Positions 1 to 7,084 of a stretch of DNA of 46,307 nucleotides are shown here, piece by piece (the stretch's first letter is position 1; each line of letters starts with the position of its first letter). The notes beneath the pieces are model-generated. The model had not been told where the DNA came from and made no database searches. It saw nothing but the letters and a program-made list of their open reading frames with translations. The position numbers and the translations under genes are program-made. Location of the stretch: NCBI GenBank assembly GCA_019119615.1, contig DWWQ01000049.1, positions 1-46,307 on the forward strand. The letters run 5' to 3'. The stretch comes from Candidatus Alistipes stercoravium. Its GTDB lineage: Bacteria; Bacteroidota; Bacteroidia; Bacteroidales; Rikenellaceae.

Positions 1-906
1 CTCGAGCTGCCGCCGCAGCGCCTTGTCGGCGACATCCTGCAGGTCCAGATCGAGCGTCGTAACCACGTCGTAGCCATCCACCGGGTCCTCATGCCCGGCT
101 CCCGCCACGCGGCCGTAGAAGCCGCGGGCGATGCGCTGCTGCACGGCCTTGCCGTTGCGGCCCGCCAGCTCGCTGCGGTAGGCCTCCTCGATGCCGTAGT
201 TGCCCCGGTCGCCGATCAGGCCGATCGTACGGCGCGCCAGTTCGCCCTGGGGGTAGATGCGCTCGTCGCGCTCGATGAGCCGGTAGACCATGCCCATGTT
301 CCAGTTCAGCAGCGGATAGCGGCGCAGCACCTCCCACTCGGCGTAGTCCACCTCGCGGGGGAAGATGTTCACGGGCGTATGGTCGCGGATCGTGTCGTAG
401 ATGCGCCGGCGGATGTACTCTTCGCCCTTCAGCCGGTCGATCATGCGCGCGAGCCACCCTTCGGAACGCAGGTACTGCGTGTCGCGGGGATTGACCAGCC
501 GGTAGCGGCGGGCATGCTCCTCGCGGAACATCCGGGCGTATTCGGCGGCGGAGCGGTCCTTGAAGAAGGCCGCAAGGAGCTTCGAGAGCGAGTCGGCCTG
601 CTCGCGGAAGGTCTTGAGCGAGTCGAGGCCCGGGGAGGCGAAGTCGAAGGCCGCCTGATAGCGGAAGATCGACGTGGCGAGCGGCTCGCCGTCGCGCGAG
701 AGGATGCTGCCCCGCTGGGCGGGGATCTCCTTCTCGGTGAAGATGCGGCTCGCGAGGCGGTCGGCGTTGTAGGCCACCTCCGCACTGAAGAGCTGCACCC
801 ACACCAGGCGGGCGAGCACCACGGCCCCGGCAAGGATGAAGAGCACATAGAGCAGCCGCACCCGCAGCAGGATGTCGCTTTTGATTTTCGAACGTTCCTC
901 TCCCAT
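1..906 (-). CDS. ftsI: Division-type penicillin-binding protein (FtsI/PBP), N-terminal part
   Basis: The frame is open through the window edge, so only about the first 302 residues are present and the transpeptidase domain lies outside. The start ATG is at 906-904, giving an N-terminus that begins MGEERSKIKSD. A short basic cytoplasmic segment is followed by one transmembrane helix (about residues 14-38). The class B PBP hallmark RGSILSRDGEPLATS comes next, and then a periplasmic PBP-dimerisation region containing TIGLIGDRGNYGIEEAY. Proteins of this family crosslink septal peptidoglycan as partners of FtsW. The gene starts 8 bp after the ftsL-like stop and belongs to the rsmH-ftsL-ftsI dcw order. 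Identification as FtsI rather than another class B PBP rests on this context. Confidence 0.9.
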   Translation of the reverse strand, partial: MGEERSKIKSDILLRVRLLYVLFILAGAVVLARLVWVQLFSAEVAYNADRLASRIFTEKEIPAQRGSILSRDGEPLATSIFRYQAAFDFASPGLDSLKTFREQADSLSKLLAAFFKDRSAAEYARMFREEHARRYRLVNPRDTQYLRSEGWLARMIDRLKGEEYIRRRIYDTIRDHTPVNIFPREVDYAEWEVLRRYPLLNWNMGMVYRLIERDERIYPQGELARRTIGLIGDRGNYGIEEAYRSELAGRNGKAVQQRIARGFYGRVAGAGHEDPVDGYDVVTTLDLDLQDVADKALRRQLE

Positions 907-914
907 CTGCGGCG

Positions 915-1430
915 TCAGTTTTCGATGATTTCACCCGGTGCGAGCGGGTCGTAGAGTTCGATGCCCCGGCGGTGGAGCTCCTCGAGGATCGCCGAGTGGG
1001 TCGTGCGGCGGTAGCGCTGCTCCTGCAGGCGGATCGAGCGTTCGCGCAGCACCTGCACCTCGCGCGAGAGCTGCGAGTAGCGCATGTCGAGGTGCAGCGA
1101 CCAGAACATCACCATGATGCTCAGGAGGAACATCCCGGCGATGGTCAGCAGGTAGGGGTAGTATTTCGAAACCCCCTCGCGCACGAGGATCGTGCCCGAG
1201 AAGAGCTGCCAGAAGGTGCTCGACCGGCGGCGGTGTTCGCGGCGCTCGCGCTCCTCCTGCTCAGCCCGCTCCGCGGCCTCGCGCTCCTCGTCGGCGCGCA
1301 GGTCTTCGTCGGCCTCGCCGCGCTCCATGCGGCGCACCTCGCGCCGCACGCGGCGGGCGAACTCCGCCTCCTCGGCGCGCCGCGCCTCCTCCTCGGGGGT
1401 TACGGGATCGAATTCGTGGTCTCGGTACAT
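915..1430 (-). CDS. ftsL: FtsL-like division protein with long charged N-terminal tail
   Basis: This 171-residue bitopic protein sits between rsmH and ftsI, the normal ftsL position in the dcw cluster. Residues 1-90 are a cytoplasmic segment extremely rich in Arg and Glu, probably helical. One transmembrane helix (about 91-111) follows, then a periplasmic coiled-coil-like segment (about 113-150) and a short tail ending GEIIEN. FtsL normally forms a complex with FtsB and FtsQ and helps activate FtsWI. The roughly 90-residue charged N-terminal tail is longer than in typical FtsL. Sequence similarity in this family is weak, so the call rests on topology and synteny. It starts 16 bp after the rsmH stop. 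Confidence 0.8.
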   Translation of the reverse strand: MYRDHEFDPVTPEEEARRAEEAEFARRVRREVRRMERGEADEDLRADEEREAAERAEQEERERREHRRRSSTFWQLFSGTILVREGVSKYYPYLLTIAGMFLLSIMVMFWSLHLDMRYSQLSREVQVLRERSIRLQEQRYRRTTHSAILEELHRRGIELYDPLAPGEIIEN

Positions 1431-1446
1431 GGGTTTCCGTTGCGTT

Positions 1447-2349
1447 TCAAAGTTTCACGGCCGCGCGGAGTTTCGCCGAACGCGACCGGGGGTTGCGCTC
1501 CAGCTCCTCGGCCGAAGGAGTCAGGGCCTTGCGCGTCAGCACCTCGAAGGGGGCGTGCACCTGCCCGTAGAAGTCCTTCTCGATGCGGCCCGCGAGGTTG
1601 CCGCTGCGCAGGAAGTTCTTGACCATGCGGTCCTCGAGCGAGTGGTAGGAGATGACCACCAGACGTCCTCCCGGGCGCAGCACCTTGAGGCTCTGCTCGA
1701 GGGCCATGCCGAGGGCCTCCATCTCGCCGTTCACCTCGATGCGCAGCGCCTGGAAGAGCCTGGTCAGGAATTTCGCCTCGTCCCTGCGGGGGGTGCAGGG
1801 GGCCACGGCGGCCACGAGCTGCGCGGTCGTGCGGATCGGCTCCGCCTCGCGCGCACGGATGATGCAGGCGGCGATCTTCCACGGCGTCTCCAGCTCGCCC
1901 CAGTCGCCCAGGATGCGCGTGAGTTGTGCGGCGTCGTAGCGGTTTACGATGTCGGCGGCCGTGAGGCTTCCCCGCTGGTTCATGCGCATGTCGAGGGGCG
2001 CCTCCCCGCGGAACGAGAAGCCGCGCCCGCGTTCGTCGAAGTGGTGCGACGAGACGCCCAGGTCGGCCAGAATGCCGTCCACGGCCGTTACCCCGCGGTA
2101 GCGCAGCGCTCCGCGCAGAAAGCGGAAGTTGCTCTCGACGTAGTGGAACCGCGGGTCGTCGGGGCAGTTCGCGCGCGTATCGCGGTCCTGGTCGAAGGCG
2201 TAGAGCCTTCCAGCGGGGCCCAGCGCCTGGAGGATGCGCCGCGAATGGCCTCCGCCGCCGAACGTCAGGTCGGCGTAGGTGCCTCCGGGCTGCAGGTCCA
2301 GCAGACCCACGGACTCCTCCAGCAGGACGGGTGTGTGGTATTGCGACAT
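1447..2349 (-). CDS. rsmH: 16S rRNA (cytosine-1402-N4)-methyltransferase RsmH
   Basis: This 300-residue protein matches RsmH (MraW) along its whole length. The N-terminus carries HTPVLLEESV. The SAM-binding loop is DLTFGGGGHS (about residues 28-37). ILADLGVSSHHFD, MNQRGSLTAADIVN, the KFLTRLFQALRIEVN segment and VISYHSLEDRMVK are all present, and the C-terminus has NPRSRSAKLRA. RsmH methylates C1402 in the ribosomal P site. It is the first gene of the dcw cluster here, and the usual preceding mraZ is absent, replaced by a glycosidase gene in the same direction 144 bp upstream. The start at 2349 gives the family-typical N-terminus. Confidence 0.97.
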   Translation of the reverse strand: MSQYHTPVLLEESVGLLDLQPGGTYADLTFGGGGHSRRILQALGPAGRLYAFDQDRDTRANCPDDPRFHYVESNFRFLRGALRYRGVTAVDGILADLGVSSHHFDERGRGFSFRGEAPLDMRMNQRGSLTAADIVNRYDAAQLTRILGDWGELETPWKIAACIIRAREAEPIRTTAQLVAAVAPCTPRRDEAKFLTRLFQALRIEVNGEMEALGMALEQSLKVLRPGGRLVVISYHSLEDRMVKNFLRSGNLAGRIEKDFYGQVHAPFEVLTRKALTPSAEELERNPRSRSAKLRAAVKL

Positions 2350-2380
2350 GATCTTCGTTCTCGAATGGCTGTTTGGGATG

Positions 2381-2388
2381 TAAAGTTA
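2381..2388 (-). promoter_or_regulatory. Weak candidate -7 element for the rsmH operon
   Basis: On the minus strand TAACTTTA lies 31 bp upstream of the rsmH ATG. It matches the Bacteroidota -7 consensus TAnnTTTG in seven of eight positions. No clear TTG -33 box lies 19-20 bp further upstream, so this is a weak proposal. Transcription could also read through from the GH3 gene. Confidence 0.3.
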
Positions 2389-2493
2389 GCCATTTTTCGA
2401 GAAAGAGCGCGCCTTTTGCGGGGAGATTCGGCGGATATTTTCCGCACCGCGGCCGCAGCCCCTTCCGGGGCCGCTTCGGGGCCGGGGTCGCCG

Positions 2494-4857
2494 TTACCGG
2501 GCCCGCTCGACCTGCATCGGGGTAATCGGTCCGGCAGGGGCGAGCAGGTCGCGGACGCGCCAGCTGCGCGACGACCCGCTGCGGAAGGGCACCGTGAGGA
2601 TCGTCTCCTCGGCCGAGCGGCCCAGGCGGGCGACGTAGCTTCCGCGGTCGGTGCGCCACTGCGAGCGGGCTTCGTCGAACGACGCCAGGTCGTGGTCCGT
2701 GAAGCGGAGCGTTACGCGCTCCTCCCCGCCGGGCTGCAGCAGCCCCGTCTTGGCGAAGGCCCGCAACTCGGACTCCGGCTTGGCGTATTCGGCTTCGGGC
2801 GCCTCGACGTAGAGCTGCACCACCTCGCGCCCGGCCCGTCGGCCCGTGTTGCGGACCGTAACGGAGAGTTCCCAGCCCTGTCCGCGGCGTCGGATCTCGG
2901 GGTCGTCGTATTCGAACGACGTATAGCTCAAGCCGTAGCCGAAGGGATAGGACACCTCGCGGCGGGCGGTGGTGAAGTAGCGGTATCCCACCCAGATATC
3001 CTCCTCGTAGAGCGTGTAGTCGAAGTTCCGCCCCTCGGTCTGCCCGACGTAAGGGTAGTTCTTCGACGCGGGGAGATCCTCGTAGCGCAGCGGGAAGGTC
3101 ATCGGCAGGCGCCCCGAGGGCGAGACCCTGCCGGTGAGCAGGTCGGCGACCGCATCGCCGCACTCCTGCCCGGGGAACCAGGCCATGAGGATGGCGTCGG
3201 GAAGCTCCCGCCACGAGGCGGTCTCCACCACGCCGCAGACGTTCATCACCACGACCATCCGCTTGCCCGTGCGGCGGCACGCCGCGGCGACGCGCTCCAG
3301 CAGGAAGCGTTCGGCGGCCGTGAGGTTGAAATCCCCCTCGACGACGCGGTCCGACGTCTCGCCCGAGCCGCGCCCGAGCACCACGACGGCCGCGTCGCAG
3401 GCTCCGACCTGCCGGTCGATGAGCTCCGGGTTGCCCGAGAGATCCATCTCCGGAAGCACCGTGCGGTGGTAGGAGACCTTCTGCCAGGCCGGGCAGTCGG
3501 GGTATCGGTCGAGGGCCTCGTTCTGGTAGGCCACATATTTCTCATAGAGGCTCCGGAGGCGTTCGTCGAGCGTGAAGCCCGCGTCGCGCAGTCCGTCGCA
3601 GATGTCGCGGACGTAGGCCTTGTTCACGTTCGAGGAGCCCGTGCCGCCGGCGATCGACTTGTAGGCCGTGGCGCCGAAGAGCGCGATGCGCTGCGGCGTC
3701 TTCAGCGGCAGGGTTGCGTTTTTGTTCTTGAGCAGCACCATGCTCTCGCCGGCAATTTCGCGCGAGAGGGCGGCATGCGCCCCGAGGTCGGGTGTGGAGG
3801 GGCTCCAGCCCTGCGCCGTGAGCGAGCGGAAGACGACGCGCAGCACGTCGCGCACGCAGGCGTCGAGCACCGATTCCTTCACCGCGCCGCTCCGGACGGC
3901 CTCGACGACCTCGCGGACGATCTCCTCCTCGCCGGGCATGATCAGCGCGCTGCGGGCCTCGAGCAGCCCCGCCGTGGGACGCCGCACGGTCCAGTCGGTA
4001 AGCACCAGCCCATCGTAATCCCATTCGTCGCGCAGCAGGTCGATCATCAGCTCGCGGTTGGTCTGCGTGTATTCGCCCGCGATGCGGTTGTAGGAGCCCA
4101 TGACGCTCCACGGCTTCGCCTCGCGCACGCAGTATTCGAAGGCCCGAAGGTAGATTTCGCGCAGGGCCCGCTGTGTCATGCGGGCGTCGTTTACCTTCTT
4201 GCCCGTCTGCTGGTTGTTGGCCACGAAGTGCTTGAGGCTCGTGCCGACGCCCTGCGACTGGATCCCTTCGATCACCGCCGCGGCCAGGCGCCCCGTGAGC
4301 AGCGGGTCTTCGGAGTAGTATTCGAAGTTGCGGCCGCAGAGCGGGTTGCGCATGATGTTGATGCCGGGGGTGAGGATCACGTCGATGCCGTAGGCGCGGG
4401 CTTCGCGGCCCATCGCCTCACCCTGCAGGCGTGCCGCGCCGCGGTCCCAGGTGGCGGCCAGCGCCGTGGTCGAGGGGAAGCAGGTGCAGTAGCGGGTCGG
4501 AGCCCCCTCGGCGGTATCTCCGGCGAGGGTCGCCACGGGAACGCCCGCCTCGTCGTAGACCACCTGCGCGGCGGCCGAAGGCACGGGGTCGATGCGTACG
4601 CCGACGGGACCGTCGGCCAGGTTGATCGAGGGGATGCCCAGCTCGGGCAGGGCGCAGGTCCATCCCGCAGCCCCCTCGGTGCGGTGGCTCAGCGAGTCCT
4701 CGCAGCCCGGGGCGCCGACCAGAAGGCGGGCCTTCTCTTCGAGGGTCATGCGGCCGATCAGCCGGTCGATCTCCTTGTCGGTGAGAGGTTCGGCGGCCGT
4801 CAGTGCGGAGGTTGCGGCGAGACAGCTCGCCAGCAAAAGCAGCATTCTGGTTTTCAT
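2494..4857 (-). CDS. Secreted GH3 family glycoside hydrolase (beta-glucosidase/xylosidase type)
   Basis: This 787-residue enzyme has a type I signal peptide (residues 1-22, ending SALTAA). The GH3 N-terminal barrel follows, with INLADGPVGVR (about 78-88), GRNFEYYSEDPLLTG (about 175-189) and KHFVANNQQ (about 209-217). The expected nucleophile Asp288 lies in GLVLTDW. The alpha/beta sandwich domain carries RGSGETSDR, whose Glu500 is a candidate acid/base. A fibronectin type III-like domain completes the protein (about residues 665-760). It probably works in the periplasm on oligosaccharides; the linkage cannot be read from sequence. It is not part of either PUL and lies upstream of the dcw operon in the same direction. 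Confidence 0.93.
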   Translation of the reverse strand: MKTRMLLLLASCLAATSALTAAEPLTDKEIDRLIGRMTLEEKARLLVGAPGCEDSLSHRTEGAAGWTCALPELGIPSINLADGPVGVRIDPVPSAAAQVVYDEAGVPVATLAGDTAEGAPTRYCTCFPSTTALAATWDRGAARLQGEAMGREARAYGIDVILTPGINIMRNPLCGRNFEYYSEDPLLTGRLAAAVIEGIQSQGVGTSLKHFVANNQQTGKKVNDARMTQRALREIYLRAFEYCVREAKPWSVMGSYNRIAGEYTQTNRELMIDLLRDEWDYDGLVLTDWTVRRPTAGLLEARSALIMPGEEEIVREVVEAVRSGAVKESVLDACVRDVLRVVFRSLTAQGWSPSTPDLGAHAALSREIAGESMVLLKNKNATLPLKTPQRIALFGATAYKSIAGGTGSSNVNKAYVRDICDGLRDAGFTLDERLRSLYEKYVAYQNEALDRYPDCPAWQKVSYHRTVLPEMDLSGNPELIDRQVGACDAAVVVLGRGSGETSDRVVEGDFNLTAAERFLLERVAAACRRTGKRMVVVMNVCGVVETASWRELPDAILMAWFPGQECGDAVADLLTGRVSPSGRLPMTFPLRYEDLPASKNYPYVGQTEGRNFDYTLYEEDIWVGYRYFTTARREVSYPFGYGLSYTSFEYDDPEIRRRGQGWELSVTVRNTGRRAGREVVQLYVEAPEAEYAKPESELRAFAKTGLLQPGGEERVTLRFTDHDLASFDEARSQWRTDRGSYVARLGRSAEETILTVPFRSGSSRSWRVRDLLAPAGPITPMQVERAR

Positions 4858-4999
4858 ATCGTCGTGTCGTTCGTGTTTGCGGATTTTCCCTTGCCGGGCC
4901 TTCGTCCGGCAGCGGCACCTCTCTCCGGTGCGGAATCCGTGGCGGAAGAGGTCCGCAGGGCGGATTCCGGCGGCGCTTCTGCGCCTTCCGAAAGGCTCC

Positions 5000-5030
5000 G
5001 CAAGTTAGGGAAAAAATCGAAGATCCGCAA
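5000..5030 (-). promoter_or_regulatory. Possible promoter for the GH3 gene
   Basis: On the minus strand TTG (5030-5028), a 20 bp spacer and TAACTTGC (5007-5000) resemble the Bacteroidota TTTG-N19/20-TAnnTTTG promoter, with two mismatches in the -7 box. It would give a GH3 leader of about 140 nt. That leader contains an inverted repeat of CGGAATCCG (4931-4939) with CGGATTCCG (4961-4969), which could fold into a hairpin. Confidence 0.35.
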
Positions 5031-5070
5031 TACGGCATCCCCAAACGGCGGGATTGAAGAAAAAAACCGT

Positions 5071-5078
5071 TATCTTTG
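5071..5078 (+). promoter_or_regulatory. -7 promoter element of the glycine-lipid genes
   Basis: TATCTTTG is a perfect match to the Bacteroidota -7 consensus TAnnTTTG, 24 bp before the acyltransferase ATG at 5103. The -33 region has no TTG at the ideal 19 bp spacing; the nearest is 14 bp away. The predicted transcript would have a leader of about 18 nt. Confidence 0.65.
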
Positions 5079-5102
5079 TTTTGAGAAACAACCGAACGAC
5101 CC

Positions 5103-5936
5103 ATGCCCCAGATAGACATCGGTGCCGTCCTTCGCGAGAAGGCACCGCGGCTGGCCCGCTGGACACCCCGCTTTGCGGTGAACTGGCTGCGCCGCACGAT
5201 CCACGAGAAGGAGATCAACCACATTCTCGAACACTACTGGACACTCCCGCCCCAGGAGTTTATCCGCGCCTGCTTCCGCGAGTGGGGCGTCAGCTACTCG
5301 ATCGAGGGACTCGAACGGCTCGATCCCGCGGGCCGCTACCTCTTCGTTTCGAACCATCCGTTCGGCGGCATGGACGGCATGATGCTGGCCGACAAGCTCA
5401 TCGACCGCTTCGGCGACGTGCGCGTCGTGGTGAACGACCTGCTGATGCATGTCGAGCCGCTGCGGCCGCTGTGGATTCCCGTAAACAAGCACGGCGCGCA
5501 GAATGCGGCCAGCGTGCGGCTCTTCGACGAAGCCTTTTTCGGCGAGGTGCCGATCCTTACCTTCCCCGCGGGCCTCTGCTCGCGCCGCATCGACGGCCGC
5601 ATCACCGATACGGAGTGGAAGACGAGCTTCCTGAAGAAGGCCTACGCCTCACAGCGGCCCATCGTCCCGGTCTTTGTCGAAGGGCGGTTGTCGGACTTCT
5701 TCTACCGCCTCGACCGGACCCGCAAGGCGCTGGGCATCAAGTTCAACATCGAGATGCTGTGGCTTCCCGACGAGATGTTCTCCCAGAAGGGCAAGCACTT
5801 CCGCATCTTCGTGGGCGATCCGGTCCGCGTGGCGGACCTCCAGCATTGCGGATCGTTGCGCGAGCAGGCCGAAGAGGTCCGCAGGATGGTCTATTCCCTG
5901 GAAAATAAATGCTCCGCAGAGGCGGAAACCCGGTAA
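5103..5936 (+). CDS. glsA: PlsC-like O-acyltransferase, glycine lipid synthesis (GlsA type)
   Basis: This 277-residue soluble or peripheral-membrane protein carries an acyltransferase active site in VSNHPFGGMDG (about residues 82-92). The His-to-Asp spacing is five residues rather than the four of classical PlsC, which I believe is characteristic of the OlsF/GlsA-like group. A second block is TFPAGLCSRR, the substrate-side motif corresponding to FPEGTRS in PlsC. In Bacteroides, GlsA adds a second fatty acid to the hydroxyl of N-acyl-3-hydroxyacyl glycine. The next gene is a GNAT-like N-acyltransferase, and this pairing is the main reason for the pathway call. A generic lysophospholipid acyltransferase is the alternative. 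Confidence 0.82.
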   Translation: MPQIDIGAVLREKAPRLARWTPRFAVNWLRRTIHEKEINHILEHYWTLPPQEFIRACFREWGVSYSIEGLERLDPAGRYLFVSNHPFGGMDGMMLADKLIDRFGDVRVVVNDLLMHVEPLRPLWIPVNKHGAQNAASVRLFDEAFFGEVPILTFPAGLCSRRIDGRITDTEWKTSFLKKAYASQRPIVPVFVEGRLSDFFYRLDRTRKALGIKFNIEMLWLPDEMFSQKGKHFRIFVGDPVRVADLQHCGSLREQAEEVRRMVYSLENKCSAEAETR

Positions 5937-5943
5937 AAACCGG

Positions 5944-5951
5944 TATCTTTG
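5944..5951 (+). promoter_or_regulatory. -7 element immediately before glsB
   Basis: TATCTTTG, a perfect TAnnTTTG match, lies 8 bp after the glsA stop codon and ends 8 bp before the glsB ATG at 5960. Bacteroidota transcripts usually start about 5-8 nt after this box, so a transcript from here would be leaderless or nearly so. No clear -33 TTG is seen at the right distance. Confidence 0.5.
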
Positions 5952-5959
5952 CAGTAGTT

Positions 5960-6967
5960 ATGCAATCGAACAACCCCGAACCGATCCTGGCGCCCGTTGC
6001 CCGGGAGTTGCTGCGCGCCGAACTGACCCCGGAGCGCAAGGTCCGCGACACGCACCGTGCCGGCAATGAAATCTACGTCTTCGCCGCTGCGGAGTGCCCG
6101 GCGCTGATGCGCGAGGTGGGCCGCCTGCGCGAGGTGGCCTTCCGCGGGGCCGGCGGCGGCACGGGCCGTGAGGTGGATATCGACGAGGAGGACCTGGCTG
6201 CGGACGGCTACTATCAGCTGATCGTCTGGGACCCCGCGGCCGAGGAGATCGTCGGCGGATACCGTTTCATCGTCTGCACCTCGGATCACCCGCGCCACCT
6301 CTCGACGGAGCACTACTTCCGCTTCAGCGAGCGCTTCCGCCGCAAATACCTTCCGCGGACCATCGAGCTGGGCCGCTCGTTCGTGCAGCCCGCCTACCAG
6401 GCCCGGGGCAACGCGAAGAGCATCTACGCCCTGGACAACCTCTGGGACGGCATCGGCGCCCTGATCGTGCTCAACCCCCGTGCGAAGTACCTCTTCGGCA
6501 AGGTTACGATGTACACCACCTACAAGGCCGTGGCGCGCAACGCCCTGATCTGGTTCCTGCGCCGCTACTTCCCCGACCGGGAAGGACTCGTCGAGGGGAT
6601 CCATCCGATCCGTCTCGACCTGGACGACCCCTACTACGAGGAGCTCTTCTCGGGCGAGACCTACATGGAGAACTACCGCATCCTCCTGCAGAAGATCCGC
6701 GAGTTCAACGAGAACATCCCGCCGCTGATCAACGCCTACATGAATCTCTCGCCCACGATGCGCGTGTTCGACACGGTGAGCAATCCCGATTTCGGTGGGG
6801 TCGAGGAGACGGGCATCCTCGTAACGATCCGCGACATCTACCCCGAGAAACGCATGCGCTACATGCGCTGGGCCGGCTGGCGAGCCAACCTCAAGCACCG
6901 CCGCGAGGAGTTCAGCGAGCGGCTGCGTTTGCATCTGGAACGCATCACCGGCAGGAAGAACGGCTGA
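5960..6967 (+). CDS. glsB: GNAT-fold N-acyltransferase, glycine lipid synthesis (GlsB type)
   Basis: The protein has 335 residues from the chosen start MQSNNPEPILAP. The frame is open 51 bp further upstream, but that extension would overlap the glsA stop and the -7 element. It belongs to the OlsB/hemolysin-like GNAT group (Acetyltransf_5 type), with REVAFRGAGGGTG, IVGGYRFIVC and ELGRSFVQPAYQ as core blocks. In Bacteroides thetaiotaomicron GlsB joins a 3-hydroxy fatty acid to the amino group of glycine, giving commendamide-type N-acyl glycine. GlsA then O-acylates the product. The two adjacent genes therefore form a complete route to glycine lipids. An ornithine-lipid enzyme (OlsB) is the main alternative. 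Confidence 0.83.
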   Translation: MQSNNPEPILAPVARELLRAELTPERKVRDTHRAGNEIYVFAAAECPALMREVGRLREVAFRGAGGGTGREVDIDEEDLAADGYYQLIVWDPAAEEIVGGYRFIVCTSDHPRHLSTEHYFRFSERFRRKYLPRTIELGRSFVQPAYQARGNAKSIYALDNLWDGIGALIVLNPRAKYLFGKVTMYTTYKAVARNALIWFLRRYFPDREGLVEGIHPIRLDLDDPYYEELFSGETYMENYRILLQKIREFNENIPPLINAYMNLSPTMRVFDTVSNPDFGGVEETGILVTIRDIYPEKRMRYMRWAGWRANLKHRREEFSERLRLHLERITGRKNG

Positions 6968-7026
6968 CCGGGCGGCTGCGGGCGGACAGCGTGCCGGGGT
7001 TCGGCTGCCGCTTTCGCCGACGCAAG

Positions 7027-7062
7027 AAAATCCCCGCGGAACTTCGGTTCCGCGGGGATTTT
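7027..7062. terminator. Bidirectional intrinsic terminator between glsB and folC
   Basis: A perfect 16 bp inverted repeat (7027-7042 and 7047-7062) closes on a TTCG tetraloop. It begins with AAAA and ends with TTTT, so it gives a GC-rich stem with a short U-run in both directions. It separates the convergent glsAB and lnt-folC transcription units. Confidence 0.92.
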
Positions 7063-7084
7063 ACGGTTGCCGGTATCCGGACGG

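Noticed and set aside
89..934. A 281-codon minus-strand frame over ftsI
   Set aside because: It is out of frame with the true penicillin-binding protein, whose own frame is open to the window edge and carries the PBP motifs.
2440..2493. GC-rich hairpins after the GH3 stop codon (GCCCC/GGGGC repeats) as a terminator
   Set aside because: The stems are only about 5 bp and no U-run follows on the minus strand, so read-through into rsmH cannot be excluded.
1192..5115. A 1307-codon open frame on the plus strand
   Set aside because: It is antisense to rsmH and the GH3 gene, both of which have strong motif evidence. Long antisense open frames are expected in GC-rich DNA. The predicted product is low-complexity Arg/Ala/Val.
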